Notes under the pieces: model-generated
The model's input: the letters and a program-made list of their open reading frames with translations, nothing else
Database searches by the model: none
What the model was told of the DNA's origin: nothing
Shown: in pieces, positions 33,723-42,803 of the stretch
Layout of the letters: each line of letters opens with the position of its first letter
Numbering within the stretch: position 1 is the stretch's first letter
Assembly: GCA_964550025.1 (NCBI GenBank)
Contig: CAZJYI010000045.1
Coordinates: forward strand, 11,288 to 75,287
Direction of reading: 5' to 3'
DNA: 64,000 nucleotides
Source: CAZJYI01 sp964550025
GTDB taxonomy: Bacteria > Verrucomicrobiota > Kiritimatiellia > UBA8416 > CAYOBW01
Made by a program: the position numbers and the translations under genes

Positions 33723-36700
33723 CTACTCGTTGTACGCGCGGATCTCATAGATGCGCGCGGACTTGTCGCCGTTGGTGGCGGTGATCAGTATGCGGACCTT
33801 TGACGTCCTGGCCACCGGGAAGCGATGGATGCGCCGTCGCTGGTAGTTGTTCTTCACGGCCGCCAGCGTCTTCCAGCCGGATTCGGTTTGAACCTGCACC
33901 TCATAGTCGCGCACGCACTCCGGCGGCATGCGTTCCTCGGGTTTGAACTCCCACGTGCAATAGCGTTTTGCCTTCAGGTTGGTGTCGAATGTGAGGTAGA
34001 CGGAGTTGATCTCGACCTCTCTACCGAAATCCAACTCCACCCACTGCGGCATGGACTGCTCCGGGTCAGAGATCCACATGTTCTGCGGCACCTTGTCGAG
34101 CCACATCTCCATATCGTCATCAATCGGGCGGGTGAGCCCGTTGATTACCCTGAAGGCGTTGTCCTGCGGCGTCTTGCTGCTGGAGGCAGAAACGTTGGCC
34201 ATCAGCGCCAAGTCTTTCGGATCTTCATTGCGGAGATGCAGGATAGTCAGATCGTCCTTCAGCAACTGCTGCTGGAACTCCGGCATACGAGAGTTGTAGA
34301 GGCCGCGCGGTGTCGTTTTGTACTTCTGGCAGAGCGCTGCCGCCGTACCGACGATCTGCCCCATCATGCCGGTCGTTCCCTGCACCCGGGCCGTCCCAAT
34401 CGTCACATGCGTGACCGACACATGCCGGCCGGCCATGAGCATGTTCGGAACATCTTTCGAATAGAGAATGCGAAACGGGATGCAGGCAGGCTTGATGATC
34501 GTCTCAAAATCGTAAGGGCTCCCTCCCGAGAAGATCCCGAGCGGGTGGTGGACGTCGAGCTTCCACACGAAGTACCCGACTCGGTCGGGGAACACGACGC
34601 GGTTCACCGCGTCTTTCTCCACGTAGACGTGGTCGCCAACCAAGCGACGTGTTTCGCGCTTGGCATTTGTGATCGGGATAAACTTCAACCGGTAATTCGC
34701 CGCCTTCTCAGCAAGGGGGGAGTGATTCTTAATCCAGTTGTAGTAAGACAGGCTCACTCGAAGCAGATCATCGCGGGCCCACTCCGGATCCCACAGGTCA
34801 TCGTTGCGGCCATGGTTCTCCGTCCACCAGTTCCCGGCGCGGACGCCGTTTTCAAACCTGGGACGCTTGAGGTAACCCTTCTCATTCGCGCACAGGTCAT
34901 ACATCCACTCCGGCGCATCGAACGGAGTCGGCTCGTCCATGTCGATGGCTTGGTAGCCGAGGATCGAGTTCTGCATGAGCGAGCCGCTCATGGTGATCGT
35001 ATCCGCTATGTCCTTGGCATTGCTCTCGCCGAACATCTCCCGCGACTCTCGGCCCAGCATGCATTGCGCGCCCGCGTAGTAGCCAAGCCATCCGTCTCCC
35101 GTGCAGTCTGCAAACAGGTCCGCCGTGTAGCGGGTGTGGTGGCCGTCGATCATGTTGAAGGCCTTCACCGCCCTGATCCGCCTGTTCTCGTCGACTTCAG
35201 CTTCGAAAACGTGGGAGTTCAGGAACAACGTGATGTTCGTTTCCGCAGCAATCACCAGGTCTGCCGCCGACGCCCATTTGCTGAGGTAATTGAAGGAGTG
35301 AATTCGCCCGATTTCTTCGTTCAGTCCCGTCTCGCGTCCCTTTCCGAAACTCGATCCGCCGGATACCGGCACACCCATCTCGGCGCTGTTGTTGCCGCCC
35401 ACCATCGGACGATCCTGGATCAGGGCGACCTTCGCGCCGCCTCGAGCTGCCGCAATCGCCGCATTGCAGCCGGCCACGCCGGCGCCGACGACGATGAAGT
35501 CGAAATGCCCCATCTCTTTGACGGGAACGGTTCCCACGAAGCGCGCGCGTTCAGCAAGGTAGTCCTTCTGCTCCTGCTTCGGAACGAGTTTCAGGTCCTT
35601 GGTCAGGATCAACGCATCACAACGGCCGTACCAGCCGCTCAGGTCCTGCAGTTCAATCTTCGCTTCGCCTTTCTTCAGCTCAAACGTGCCACCGTCCTGC
35701 CAGACCCATGCACGCTGCTCTCTCGTGCCGAAAGTGGTCTCGGAGTTCTCACCGTTGATGGATGCCGTAAAGCGCCCCGGAGCGTGCCCTTCCGCAAGCC
35801 AGTTCTTGTTGCGCACCCACAGCCTGTAGGTGCCGGATTCCGGGATTTCAATCGTGGTGCTCGCGTTTTCGACCGGCGTACCGATGCCCGCGGCAATGAG
35901 GTAGGGGGACCCCATCCGCGGAACAAACTGAGTGTCCATCCACCAGCCGCCGTAGTCATCAAAATCCTCGGTATCGATCCACAACGTTCCCGGCACCAAT
36001 GACCCGGCACTGCGTTTCTGGATCTTCTCGTAGAAATCGGTGAAGCGGTTTTCGCGACGGGCCATCTCGTATCTGCCTTGATAGCTCGCCATGGCGATTT
36101 CGCGCGAACTCCACGCGCGGCCGTCAATCCGGACTTCATCGAGCGTGCCGGTGAAGAAGTGCTTCCCGTCTACAGAGCCGAGGAAACAGTCGGATGCGCT
36201 TTTCGAGATTTCCCCGCCCGCCGGAACCCCGTGTGTGCTGTCCAGGCTCCCGTTCACGTAGAGACAGACCTCGGAGCCGTCGTAGGTGGCGGCAACGTGC
36301 TGCCATCTGCCGTTCGGCCAGTCCTTGTGCCTGGACTCGAAGGTCTGCTTCTCGCCACCCAGCCACAGCACCACGGCGAGCGATTTGCTCGCCGCGAGCC
36401 GGAGGACATACGATCCGTCCTTCCTTACGATCGTTGGGTACTGTCCATACTGCGGAGCCCACGGTTTGATCCAGGCCTGTAGCGTCAACGCTTTGCCCGC
36501 GTTCAGACTGCTGTCGCTACCGACGTTGATCCCGGCCTGGTACCCCAATTGCCCGGCCGAGTTGATCGCGCCCTGCACCCACTTGAGGTCCTCAATCGTC
36601 CCGTCGTTTCCGTTCCCGGAACTGTCGGAGACCAGCGTGCCTGCACCGTCGTCGAAGCGCCAATGTGCCATGCGGCCCTGATCCGCATGCACGACGCCAG

Positions 36701-36872
36701 CGCAAGTCATGACAAAGGCGACCAGCAGGTTCAGCCCGAAACCGGCTCGCGGGGACGCTCGCCCTCCATTGGAGAATTGAGCGTCTGGAATACACGATGG
36801 AGGGCGAGCGTCCCCGCGAGCCGCGGTCGGGCGAGCACATGTCTTAGGATGGGTTGTAGCGTGTCTCATCAT
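33723..36872 (-). CDS. Secreted LamG / FAD-dependent oxidoreductase / discoidin-like protein
   Basis: The start chosen is the ATG at 36872 (MMRHATTHPKT) behind AAGGAC; seven further codons upstream are open but lack a site. A 79-bp palindrome is translated at residues ~17-43 before the signal core LNLLVAFVMTCAGVVHA. A LamG domain follows (MAHWRFDDGAG to FTGTLDEVRIDGRAWSSREI), then a beta-rich binding region. The FAD_oxidored-type domain carries the dinucleotide motif VVGAGVAGCNAAIAAARGG near residue 457 and GGNNSAEMGVPVSGG after it. The C-terminal ~130 residues resemble an F5/8 (discoidin) domain. About 1049 residues. An exported flavoprotein next to agarases and sulfatases may act on the polysaccharide, but the reaction is unknown, and export of a loaded FAD protein is itself unusual. 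Confidence 0.85.
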   Translation of the reverse strand: MMRHATTHPKTCARPTAARGDARPPSCIPDAQFSNGGRASPRAGFGLNLLVAFVMTCAGVVHADQGRMAHWRFDDGAGTLVSDSSGNGNDGTIEDLKWVQGAINSAGQLGYQAGINVGSDSSLNAGKALTLQAWIKPWAPQYGQYPTIVRKDGSYVLRLAASKSLAVVLWLGGEKQTFESRHKDWPNGRWQHVAATYDGSEVCLYVNGSLDSTHGVPAGGEISKSASDCFLGSVDGKHFFTGTLDEVRIDGRAWSSREIAMASYQGRYEMARRENRFTDFYEKIQKRSAGSLVPGTLWIDTEDFDDYGGWWMDTQFVPRMGSPYLIAAGIGTPVENASTTIEIPESGTYRLWVRNKNWLAEGHAPGRFTASINGENSETTFGTREQRAWVWQDGGTFELKKGEAKIELQDLSGWYGRCDALILTKDLKLVPKQEQKDYLAERARFVGTVPVKEMGHFDFIVVGAGVAGCNAAIAAARGGAKVALIQDRPMVGGNNSAEMGVPVSGGSSFGKGRETGLNEEIGRIHSFNYLSKWASAADLVIAAETNITLFLNSHVFEAEVDENRRIRAVKAFNMIDGHHTRYTADLFADCTGDGWLGYYAGAQCMLGRESREMFGESNAKDIADTITMSGSLMQNSILGYQAIDMDEPTPFDAPEWMYDLCANEKGYLKRPRFENGVRAGNWWTENHGRNDDLWDPEWARDDLLRVSLSYYNWIKNHSPLAEKAANYRLKFIPITNAKRETRRLVGDHVYVEKDAVNRVVFPDRVGYFVWKLDVHHPLGIFSGGSPYDFETIIKPACIPFRILYSKDVPNMLMAGRHVSVTHVTIGTARVQGTTGMMGQIVGTAAALCQKYKTTPRGLYNSRMPEFQQQLLKDDLTILHLRNEDPKDLALMANVSASSSKTPQDNAFRVINGLTRPIDDDMEMWLDKVPQNMWISDPEQSMPQWVELDFGREVEINSVYLTFDTNLKAKRYCTWEFKPEERMPPECVRDYEVQVQTESGWKTLAAVKNNYQRRRIHRFPVARTSKVRILITATNGDKSARIYEIRAYNE
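36744..36822. repeat. Perfect 26-bp inverted repeat inside the oxidoreductase N-terminus
   Basis: Arms 36744-36769 and 36797-36822 are exact complements (core GGGGACGCTCGCCCTCC) with a 27-base loop. They lie in frame between the start codon and the signal-peptide core of the gene at 33723-36872. Confidence 0.85.
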
Positions 36873-36893
36873 GCTAGTCCTTTTCTCTGTCAC

Positions 36894-38708
36894 CTACAGC
36901 TTCAGTTTCTTGTCATCCGCACCAGGTGCGAAGTTGCTGAAGAACGTCTTGATGCCGGTGGCCTTGGAGCCCCAGTCGACCTCGATGCGGCCATCGCCCA
37001 TGACAATGCTGAGAAGCTTGTCCTTCATTGCCCTGGCTATCCCCTCATGCTTCTTGCCGAACGCGAGGTTGTTCACCTCGCGCGGATCGGACGGCATGTG
37101 GTAGAGCCCCGGATCCAGTTCCTCGTAGGATGCTCTTTGCGCCCAGTCCATGTTCTGGCCGCGTTTCTTGTCCGGGCGTGTCTGCATGGAAAAGACGTAC
37201 TCCTTCGTGCGGATGTAAGCGCGCGGGCCGGTCACGGCATGACTTTCGCCGATGACGTAGTCACGGGCGGGGATCTCGCCGGATGCGATGGACGCCATGT
37301 CAACGCCGTCGAGATATGAGTTCTCTTTGCTCGCCAGGTTCACGCCCGCGGCTGCGAGAATCGTCGGCTTGATGTCGACAAACTCGGCGAAGTCGGCGAC
37401 CACCTTGCCCGCCGGGAAGGCCTTCCTGTCCGAGGAAACCACAATGATCGGACAATGGGCGTCAATGTCCCACGGCGTGAACTTGGAGACGGAGCCATGG
37501 TCGTTCAGCTTCCAGCCGTGATCGCCGCAGACGTAGACGAGCATCCAGGGCTGTTTCTGCTTCTCGCTGTACGCGATGAAGGCGTCCGCCGCCTGACCGA
37601 CCAGGGCGTCGCCGTACGCGCAGAACGCATAGTAGTCCTGGATCATGGTCTGCTTCTCGTCATCCGTCATGTGATCGGAATAGCCCATCTGGACCTGTTT
37701 CCGAAGCTGTGCCGGCATGGTCTCCAGCTCCTTTTCGTCGAAGGACGGGACTTTGTAAGTCTTCTTCGCGAAACGCGCCCGGTAGTCAGCCGGCGGCAGC
37801 ACCGGCGTGTGCGGGAAGTCGTAGCCGATGTGACAGAAGAGCGGCTTTGACGTGTCGACGCCGCCGAAGGTCTGTGAGCCGACCTCGAACGGTTCGTTCT
37901 CACTCTTCAGGTAGTCGGCAAAAACGGAAGAGTAGTAGCCGTCGCGGGTCTTGCCGGCTTTTCTCGCGCTGACGCCGGCAATAATCATGCCCTTCTCGAT
38001 GGACTTGCCCTTCTTCTCGTTGTAGTGGCGGAGCAGATCATACTTCCTGATCGTGCCTGCGCAGGTGCCGGCGAACTCCGGCTTCATCTTCTCCAGCTCG
38101 AGGGAGCAGTATTCGAACTCGCCATCGGGAGTGACGAAGAACTCTGTGCTCTTCAATGGGCTCTTCAGCTTCTCCCCGTTGATCTTGAAAATCCAGTCCT
38201 TGCCCCACGCACAAAGCCCTTCCCTCGCCAGGAGCTTGGAGTCGATATCCGTCTGGTAGATCTGGTGCTTCTGTGCCCAGCCGTCTTTCACCGTCTTGAT
38301 GCGTACGCCGAGTTTGCCGACGTGCAAGGTCTGGTACCCGAGCTCCGCCATCCGTTCGGGTAGGGTGGGGCGGCAGTGCTCGGCATTGTTGTTGTGATAC
38401 TCGAACTCGTAGATGCCCGAGCGGAACGGATAGCGCCCGTAGTGCATCGACGCGCGTGACGGCGCACAGCCCATCGCCTGGCAATAGCTGTTGATGAACG
38501 TCGTCCCCATCTCCGCCAGGCGGTCCGTCTGGGGCGATTCCACGTAGCCCAACTCGCTCATCTCCCGCCCGTGCAGCATCCGGTTGAACGCCCGAATCGA
38601 GTCGTGGCGATGGTCGTCCGTCAGGATCCAGAGCACGTTTGGCCTGGTCCGCGCAGGAACCTGGATTGCAGTGGTCAGCAAGACCAGGAGGAACAGCAAT
38701 GTTCGCAT
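36894..38708 (-). CDS. S1-family sulfatase, secreted (type B)
   Basis: The 604-residue product starts at MRTLLFLLVLLTTAIQVPA, behind GGGAG at a workable distance; the longer frame upstream runs through a REP doublet and was rejected. It shows ILTDDHRHDS near residues 28-37 and the formylglycine motif MGCAPSR with Cys81. HIGYDFPHTPVLPP and VCGDHGWKLNDHG are further active-site landmarks. The SELGYVESPQTDRLA block and CAPSR pair it with the sulfatase at 40888-42762. Exported, acting on sulfated sugars. The next gene begins 22 bases after its stop. Confidence 0.93.
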   Translation of the reverse strand: MRTLLFLLVLLTTAIQVPARTRPNVLWILTDDHRHDSIRAFNRMLHGREMSELGYVESPQTDRLAEMGTTFINSYCQAMGCAPSRASMHYGRYPFRSGIYEFEYHNNNAEHCRPTLPERMAELGYQTLHVGKLGVRIKTVKDGWAQKHQIYQTDIDSKLLAREGLCAWGKDWIFKINGEKLKSPLKSTEFFVTPDGEFEYCSLELEKMKPEFAGTCAGTIRKYDLLRHYNEKKGKSIEKGMIIAGVSARKAGKTRDGYYSSVFADYLKSENEPFEVGSQTFGGVDTSKPLFCHIGYDFPHTPVLPPADYRARFAKKTYKVPSFDEKELETMPAQLRKQVQMGYSDHMTDDEKQTMIQDYYAFCAYGDALVGQAADAFIAYSEKQKQPWMLVYVCGDHGWKLNDHGSVSKFTPWDIDAHCPIIVVSSDRKAFPAGKVVADFAEFVDIKPTILAAAGVNLASKENSYLDGVDMASIASGEIPARDYVIGESHAVTGPRAYIRTKEYVFSMQTRPDKKRGQNMDWAQRASYEELDPGLYHMPSDPREVNNLAFGKKHEGIARAMKDKLLSIVMGDGRIEVDWGSKATGIKTFFSNFAPGADDKKLKL

Positions 38709-38730
38709 GTCAGGTTTCTCCCGTTGCCCC

Positions 38731-38863
38731 GTAGGACGGTGCTCCTGCGCCGTCCCCGAGACAGTAGGGGCGGCGGTTGATGAGAGTTGAGGTGTCTCGC
38801 TCGTGTCGTCTCTCGCATTCTGCCTCTCCTCTGTTTCAGGACGGCGCCGGAGCACCGTCCTAC
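38731..38863. repeat. REP doublet (GTAG...CTAC) between two sulfatase genes
   Basis: The 25-bp arms 38731-38755 (GTAGGACGGTGCTCC...) and 38839-38863 are complementary except for one base. Each arm is itself an imperfect palindrome (GGACGG/CCGTCC). They enclose 83 bases. Confidence 0.8.
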
Positions 38864-38882
38864 GGTAGCGTCGCAACGTCCC

Positions 38883-40730
38883 TCACTCCTTCTGTCGCGC
38901 GTAGTACGCCTTTTGCTCTTCCCGGGTCACCGCCCCGTTTCCGTCGGCATCTATCTTGTTAAACAGCTTGTCGACCTGGGCCTGGTCGTAGGTCTTGCCC
39001 TTCTTTGGCATCTCGACCCTTTTCCAGGCGCGGAATGCTTCCCTGGTTGTTCCCGTCTGCTTCTGAGTGGTCTTGACGTTCTTGGCCGGGGTTCGGCTTG
39101 TGGTCGCGGGCGGAGCCGGGCGCTTGCGGTGGTACTTCGGATGTTTCTGGTTCTTCCGCATGGGTACACCCGGCGCGTTGAACTCGTCGAAGTAGCGATC
39201 GTACTTCGGCAGGATTCCCTTCAGGAGGTCGCGCTCTTCGCGATGTGCCTCCGAAACTGCGCCCCAGTCTTTGATCTCGTCGAAGCTGGTCAGGTCGTCC
39301 GCGTGCTTTGATACATCCCACCATCTGCCCCATCCGCCCTTGAGTACACGCTTGCCGCGAACGAGTTGTTCCGGGCCGCGATGGGTGTAGAGCCACTTGC
39401 GGTGCTCCTTCTTGTCGGTGAACAGGAACGGCACCAGGCTCTCGCCGTTGATCTCGTAGTCTGCCGGCATCTCGAATCCGACGAGCTCGGCCACGGTCGG
39501 CAACACATCGGCCAGGCTCGCCAGCACGTCCTGCTCGCCGCGCTTCGTCATGCCGGGCGCGTGGATGATCAGCGGGATGTGACACCCCTTTTGCTTCTCG
39601 CCGCTGTTCTTACCGTAGCCGCCACTCCCGTTGTCGGCGGTGAAAATGAACACTGTGTTGTCGGCAATGCCCATCGTCTCTAGTTTCTGCTGATAGAGCC
39701 AGACCTGGTAGTCGATGTACTCGATGTGTCTGTGCATGCCGGGCTCGGAGACCGTGCCGCGGGTATCATAGATCCCCTTGTCGCCGGTCACGTTCGGCTC
39801 CGTCCGACTGTACTTCCTGCCGTCCCACTTCACAATCGGCGTGCCCGGCCAGCTACTCTCGGAATCGGGGTCGAACCAGTCGAATGCGTCGTGACCGAGG
39901 TGCGTCGTGTGGTAGATGAAGAACGGTTTCTTCTCAGCGTGTTTACGCTCCACGAAATCGAACACAAACTCCAGCTCCACGTCGGGACCATACGTGTTGA
40001 GGCCAAATCGCTCTTTCGCCTCGGGCGTGTTCGGCCACCAGACGACCTTCCCCGGGTCGCTGGGGTGGTTCATCAGCTTCACGTGCGGGAACCAGTACCA
40101 GCCGTGTTGCCAGTAGGTGTCGGCCGGTTCGCCGGTATCGACGTTGATCAACACCTTTTCGCCATCCCTCTGCACGTACGCATGCTTGAAATCGGTATAG
40201 GGGTTGTCCTTGTCGCTGAGTTTCCCGGGCGTGAAGCACCCTTCGTCGAAACCGTGCTTCGCGTAGCTGCCCGCCATCTGCGTCTTGCCGGCCCAGTACG
40301 TGCCGTAACCAGCGTTCTGCGCGATATGCCCGATCAGCAGCGGCGAGCTCTGGTAGACCGGCCAAGTTCCGAGTTTCCCGTGCTCGTCGTATCCCAGGCC
40401 CTTGTCCTTGTTGTTCCACCATTTGTGGATATGGGCGTAGCGGCCGCTCATCATCATCGCGCGACTCGGGTTGCAGACGCACGCGACCCAGGCCGTTTTG
40501 ATCCAGCAACCCTCTTTCGCCATCTTGTCCAGAACCGGTGTTTTCGCGAGGTGGGCAGGGTCAGACGTGTCGCCCCGTGTCGGTTTGCTCCAGACGGATG
40601 AACCGTAGACGGGCAACTCGCGCGCGCTGATGTCATCCGCATAGAGGATGATGATATTGGGTTTCTGCAGAGCGCCGGCAATGCCGGTGGCGATCAAGAC
40701 CATCAACAACGTTGCGCACAGCTTCTGCAT
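38883..40730 (-). CDS. S1-family sulfatase with C-terminal EF-hand tail, secreted (type A)
   Basis: The 615-residue protein starts at MQKLCATLLMVLIATGIAGA behind GGAG; upstream in-frame sequence is REP DNA. It has LYADDIS near 29-35 and the formylglycine motif VCNPSR with Cys86, plus HTTHLGHDAFDWF and TADNGSGGYGKNSGEKQKG. After the normal sulfatase end (HREERDLLKGILPKYDRYF) come about 85 extra residues: a Lys/Thr/Pro-rich linker and one EF-hand (DADGNGAVTREEQKAYY). The relative at 32104-33675 lacks this tail. The EF-hand may bind calcium or mediate surface interaction. Exported polysaccharide sulfatase; sugar specificity unknown. Confidence 0.93.
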   Translation of the reverse strand: MQKLCATLLMVLIATGIAGALQKPNIIILYADDISARELPVYGSSVWSKPTRGDTSDPAHLAKTPVLDKMAKEGCWIKTAWVACVCNPSRAMMMSGRYAHIHKWWNNKDKGLGYDEHGKLGTWPVYQSSPLLIGHIAQNAGYGTYWAGKTQMAGSYAKHGFDEGCFTPGKLSDKDNPYTDFKHAYVQRDGEKVLINVDTGEPADTYWQHGWYWFPHVKLMNHPSDPGKVVWWPNTPEAKERFGLNTYGPDVELEFVFDFVERKHAEKKPFFIYHTTHLGHDAFDWFDPDSESSWPGTPIVKWDGRKYSRTEPNVTGDKGIYDTRGTVSEPGMHRHIEYIDYQVWLYQQKLETMGIADNTVFIFTADNGSGGYGKNSGEKQKGCHIPLIIHAPGMTKRGEQDVLASLADVLPTVAELVGFEMPADYEINGESLVPFLFTDKKEHRKWLYTHRGPEQLVRGKRVLKGGWGRWWDVSKHADDLTSFDEIKDWGAVSEAHREERDLLKGILPKYDRYFDEFNAPGVPMRKNQKHPKYHRKRPAPPATTSRTPAKNVKTTQKQTGTTREAFRAWKRVEMPKKGKTYDQAQVDKLFNKIDADGNGAVTREEQKAYYARQKE

Positions 40731-40762
40731 GTCAGTCACTCCTTGTCCCCGTGCCTCTTCCC

Positions 40763-40891
40763 GTAGGGCGGTCCTCCGGGCCGCCCTGAGCCATCGGTAA
40801 GCAAGCGAGACAGAGAAATGCGCGAAACTTGCGGACTCTCTCTCAACTGCCTCCCAGGCTGTCTCAAGGACGGCGCGGAGCACCGTCCTAC
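40763..40891. repeat. REP doublet whose CTAC supplies the stop codon of a sulfatase gene
   Basis: GTAG-headed arm 40763-40787 (GTAGGGCGGTCCTCC...) and partner 40867-40891 (AGGACGGCGCGGAGCACC... ending CTAC). On the minus strand the GTAG of the second arm contains the TAG stop (40888-40890) of the sulfatase at 40888-42762. Confidence 0.75.
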
Positions 40892-42762
40892 TTTGCACCA
40901 ACCAGCTCCGCGTACTCCGCAGGCAACTGAGGCCTGGCAGGTACGACGCCTTCCGGGAACTCCAGCTTCCTGTCGTGCGCGCCCTTGGCGAAGTTGCTGA
41001 CGTGGTACTTGTTCTCCTGCGTCCAATCACATTCCAGCCGTCCGTCGCCCAGCACGATGCTTCCGAGCTTGTTACGGAAGAACGCCGCCAGCTTCTTGTA
41101 CGGTTCGTGGTCGGCGACGTTCACCCGTTCTTTCGGATCGATGCGGAGGTCGTAGAGGGACATGTCCACGTCCTTCGCCGGTGCGTCCAGGCCCCAGCGG
41201 ATCTTCGCGCCGGGTTCATAGCCCTCTCCGGGCTTGGTCCAGAACGGGCGGACGCGCATGGCGAACGCGAAGTCCTTGCTGCGGAGACAGGCCCGGTCGC
41301 CCCGCACCTGGTTCATCTCGGCAATGACATAGTCTCGCTGAGGGCCTTCGGTCATCGTTTTGCGCAGGCTGAAACCGTCCAAGCCGGGATGAGTGGACGC
41401 GTCGACCCCGGCTACTTCGTAGAAGGTCGGCGCCAGGTCAACGAACTCGACCCAGTCCCTGACCACTTTGCCCGCCGGGTACTGCTTCTTGTCGGACGAG
41501 ACCACGATGATGCTGTCGTGAACCGTCTCGAACCACGGCCCGAACTTGGCTTCGATGCCCTGCTCGCCGAGGTGCCAGCCGTGGTCGCCGCATACGAAGA
41601 CGATGACGTATTCCTGCCTGTGTTTCGCGCAATACGCCTTGAAAGACTTGACGGCCTCGCCGATCAGGTGGTCGCCCATGGCGCAGAAGGCATAGTAGTC
41701 GCGAATCGCCTGCTGCTTCTCCTCGTCGGACATACGCGAAAAATCCATGTCTTCGCGTAGGTCACGCAACGACGGCGGCATCAACTCAGCCTCTTTCTCA
41801 CTGTACGCGGGGACCTTGTACTTCTTGCCGGCGAAGCGGTCGCGGAACTCCCTGGTGGGCAGCACGGGCGTATGCGGGAGACAGAAACCGAGATGGATGA
41901 AGACCGGCTTCGACGGATCGGGTCCCTGCGCTTTGTCACCCGTGACGAGCTTGTATTCCTTACCTGCGTTGTCGAGGTGGCTCTGCATGCACTTCACGAT
42001 CGCACTGTCGAGGGTGTTGCCGGTGGTGTTGGGCGAGACGCCGCCGATGATCAGGTCCGGGTTTCTGCGGGGGTGCGTGCGCAGAATGTCCAGCTCCTCC
42101 TCGACGGCCCTTCTCACCGCCAGTTCGTCGGCTGTCAATTCGCGGTCCTTGCGACTCATCCAGTAGCGCTTGATGCTGCCGTCGGCAAAGCGGAACACCT
42201 CCTCGAAACCGAGCACCATGCCCTTGCCTTTGTATTGGCCCCAGAGCCTGTTGAACCAGAAGTCGCTGCCGTCGGTCTTCTCAATGTTGTTGCGGTGGAT
42301 GTAGGGTTGGTAGTGTCCCGTGTCCTTCCACTGGTGATAGCCTTTCCAGTCGTAGATGTAGAATCCGCTCTTGCCGAACATCGACGGTTGATAGCCGTTT
42401 TCCCCCATCACTTCTGGGATGATCCGGCTGGAACAGTCAGCCGCCTGGTGCGCCTTGCGAAAACCGTACATGCCGCAGCGGTGCACGTACCGTCCGGTGT
42501 GCATCGAGCTGCGCGACGGCGCACACGCCATGGAGTTGCAGAACGCGTGCGTGAACAAGACACCCGCGGATGCAAGCCGGTCGAGGTTGGGCGACTCGAC
42601 ATAGCCCAGTTCGCTGTTCTTCCTGCCCGTCGTCGCCACGTTGTAGCACGAGAGCGAGTCGCTCCGGTGGTCGTCCGTTATGATCCACAGGATGCTGGGC
42701 TTCTCTGCCGCCGAGGCGCTCAGTGCCAATAGCAGGATCAGTCCGCAGATGCTCTTATCCAT
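40888..42762 (-). CDS. S1-family sulfatase, secreted (type B)
   Basis: This 624-residue sulfatase has a signal peptide (MDKSICGLILLLALSASAAE). It has IITDDHRSDS near 27-36 and the formylglycine motif MACAPSR with Cys80. LGFCLPHTPVLPT and VCGDHGWHLGEQG are active-site landmarks. Its close relative is the product of 36894-38708 (shared SELGYVESPNLDRLA). The last residues run into a REP element and the stop codon is the TAG of its GTAG head. Exported; expected to remove sulfate from the galactan before or during depolymerisation. Specific regioselectivity cannot be inferred. Confidence 0.93.
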   Translation of the reverse strand: MDKSICGLILLLALSASAAEKPSILWIITDDHRSDSLSCYNVATTGRKNSELGYVESPNLDRLASAGVLFTHAFCNSMACAPSRSSMHTGRYVHRCGMYGFRKAHQAADCSSRIIPEVMGENGYQPSMFGKSGFYIYDWKGYHQWKDTGHYQPYIHRNNIEKTDGSDFWFNRLWGQYKGKGMVLGFEEVFRFADGSIKRYWMSRKDRELTADELAVRRAVEEELDILRTHPRRNPDLIIGGVSPNTTGNTLDSAIVKCMQSHLDNAGKEYKLVTGDKAQGPDPSKPVFIHLGFCLPHTPVLPTREFRDRFAGKKYKVPAYSEKEAELMPPSLRDLREDMDFSRMSDEEKQQAIRDYYAFCAMGDHLIGEAVKSFKAYCAKHRQEYVIVFVCGDHGWHLGEQGIEAKFGPWFETVHDSIIVVSSDKKQYPAGKVVRDWVEFVDLAPTFYEVAGVDASTHPGLDGFSLRKTMTEGPQRDYVIAEMNQVRGDRACLRSKDFAFAMRVRPFWTKPGEGYEPGAKIRWGLDAPAKDVDMSLYDLRIDPKERVNVADHEPYKKLAAFFRNKLGSIVLGDGRLECDWTQENKYHVSNFAKGAHDRKLEFPEGVVPARPQLPAEYAELVGAK

Positions 42763-42803
42763 CGTTGTCCTCTCTTCTCTCGTCCAGTCGCTGTTCGTTC
42801 CCC

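Noticed and set aside
33825..36002. 725-residue open frame on the plus strand
   Set aside because: It is antisense to the FAD oxidoreductase, has Arg/Val/His-rich composition without domains, and is explained by high GC content.
40731..41030. 100-codon N-terminal extension of the sulfatase at 38883
   Set aside because: It runs through a REP doublet and the end of another sulfatase gene; the ATG at 40730 begins a normal signal peptide.
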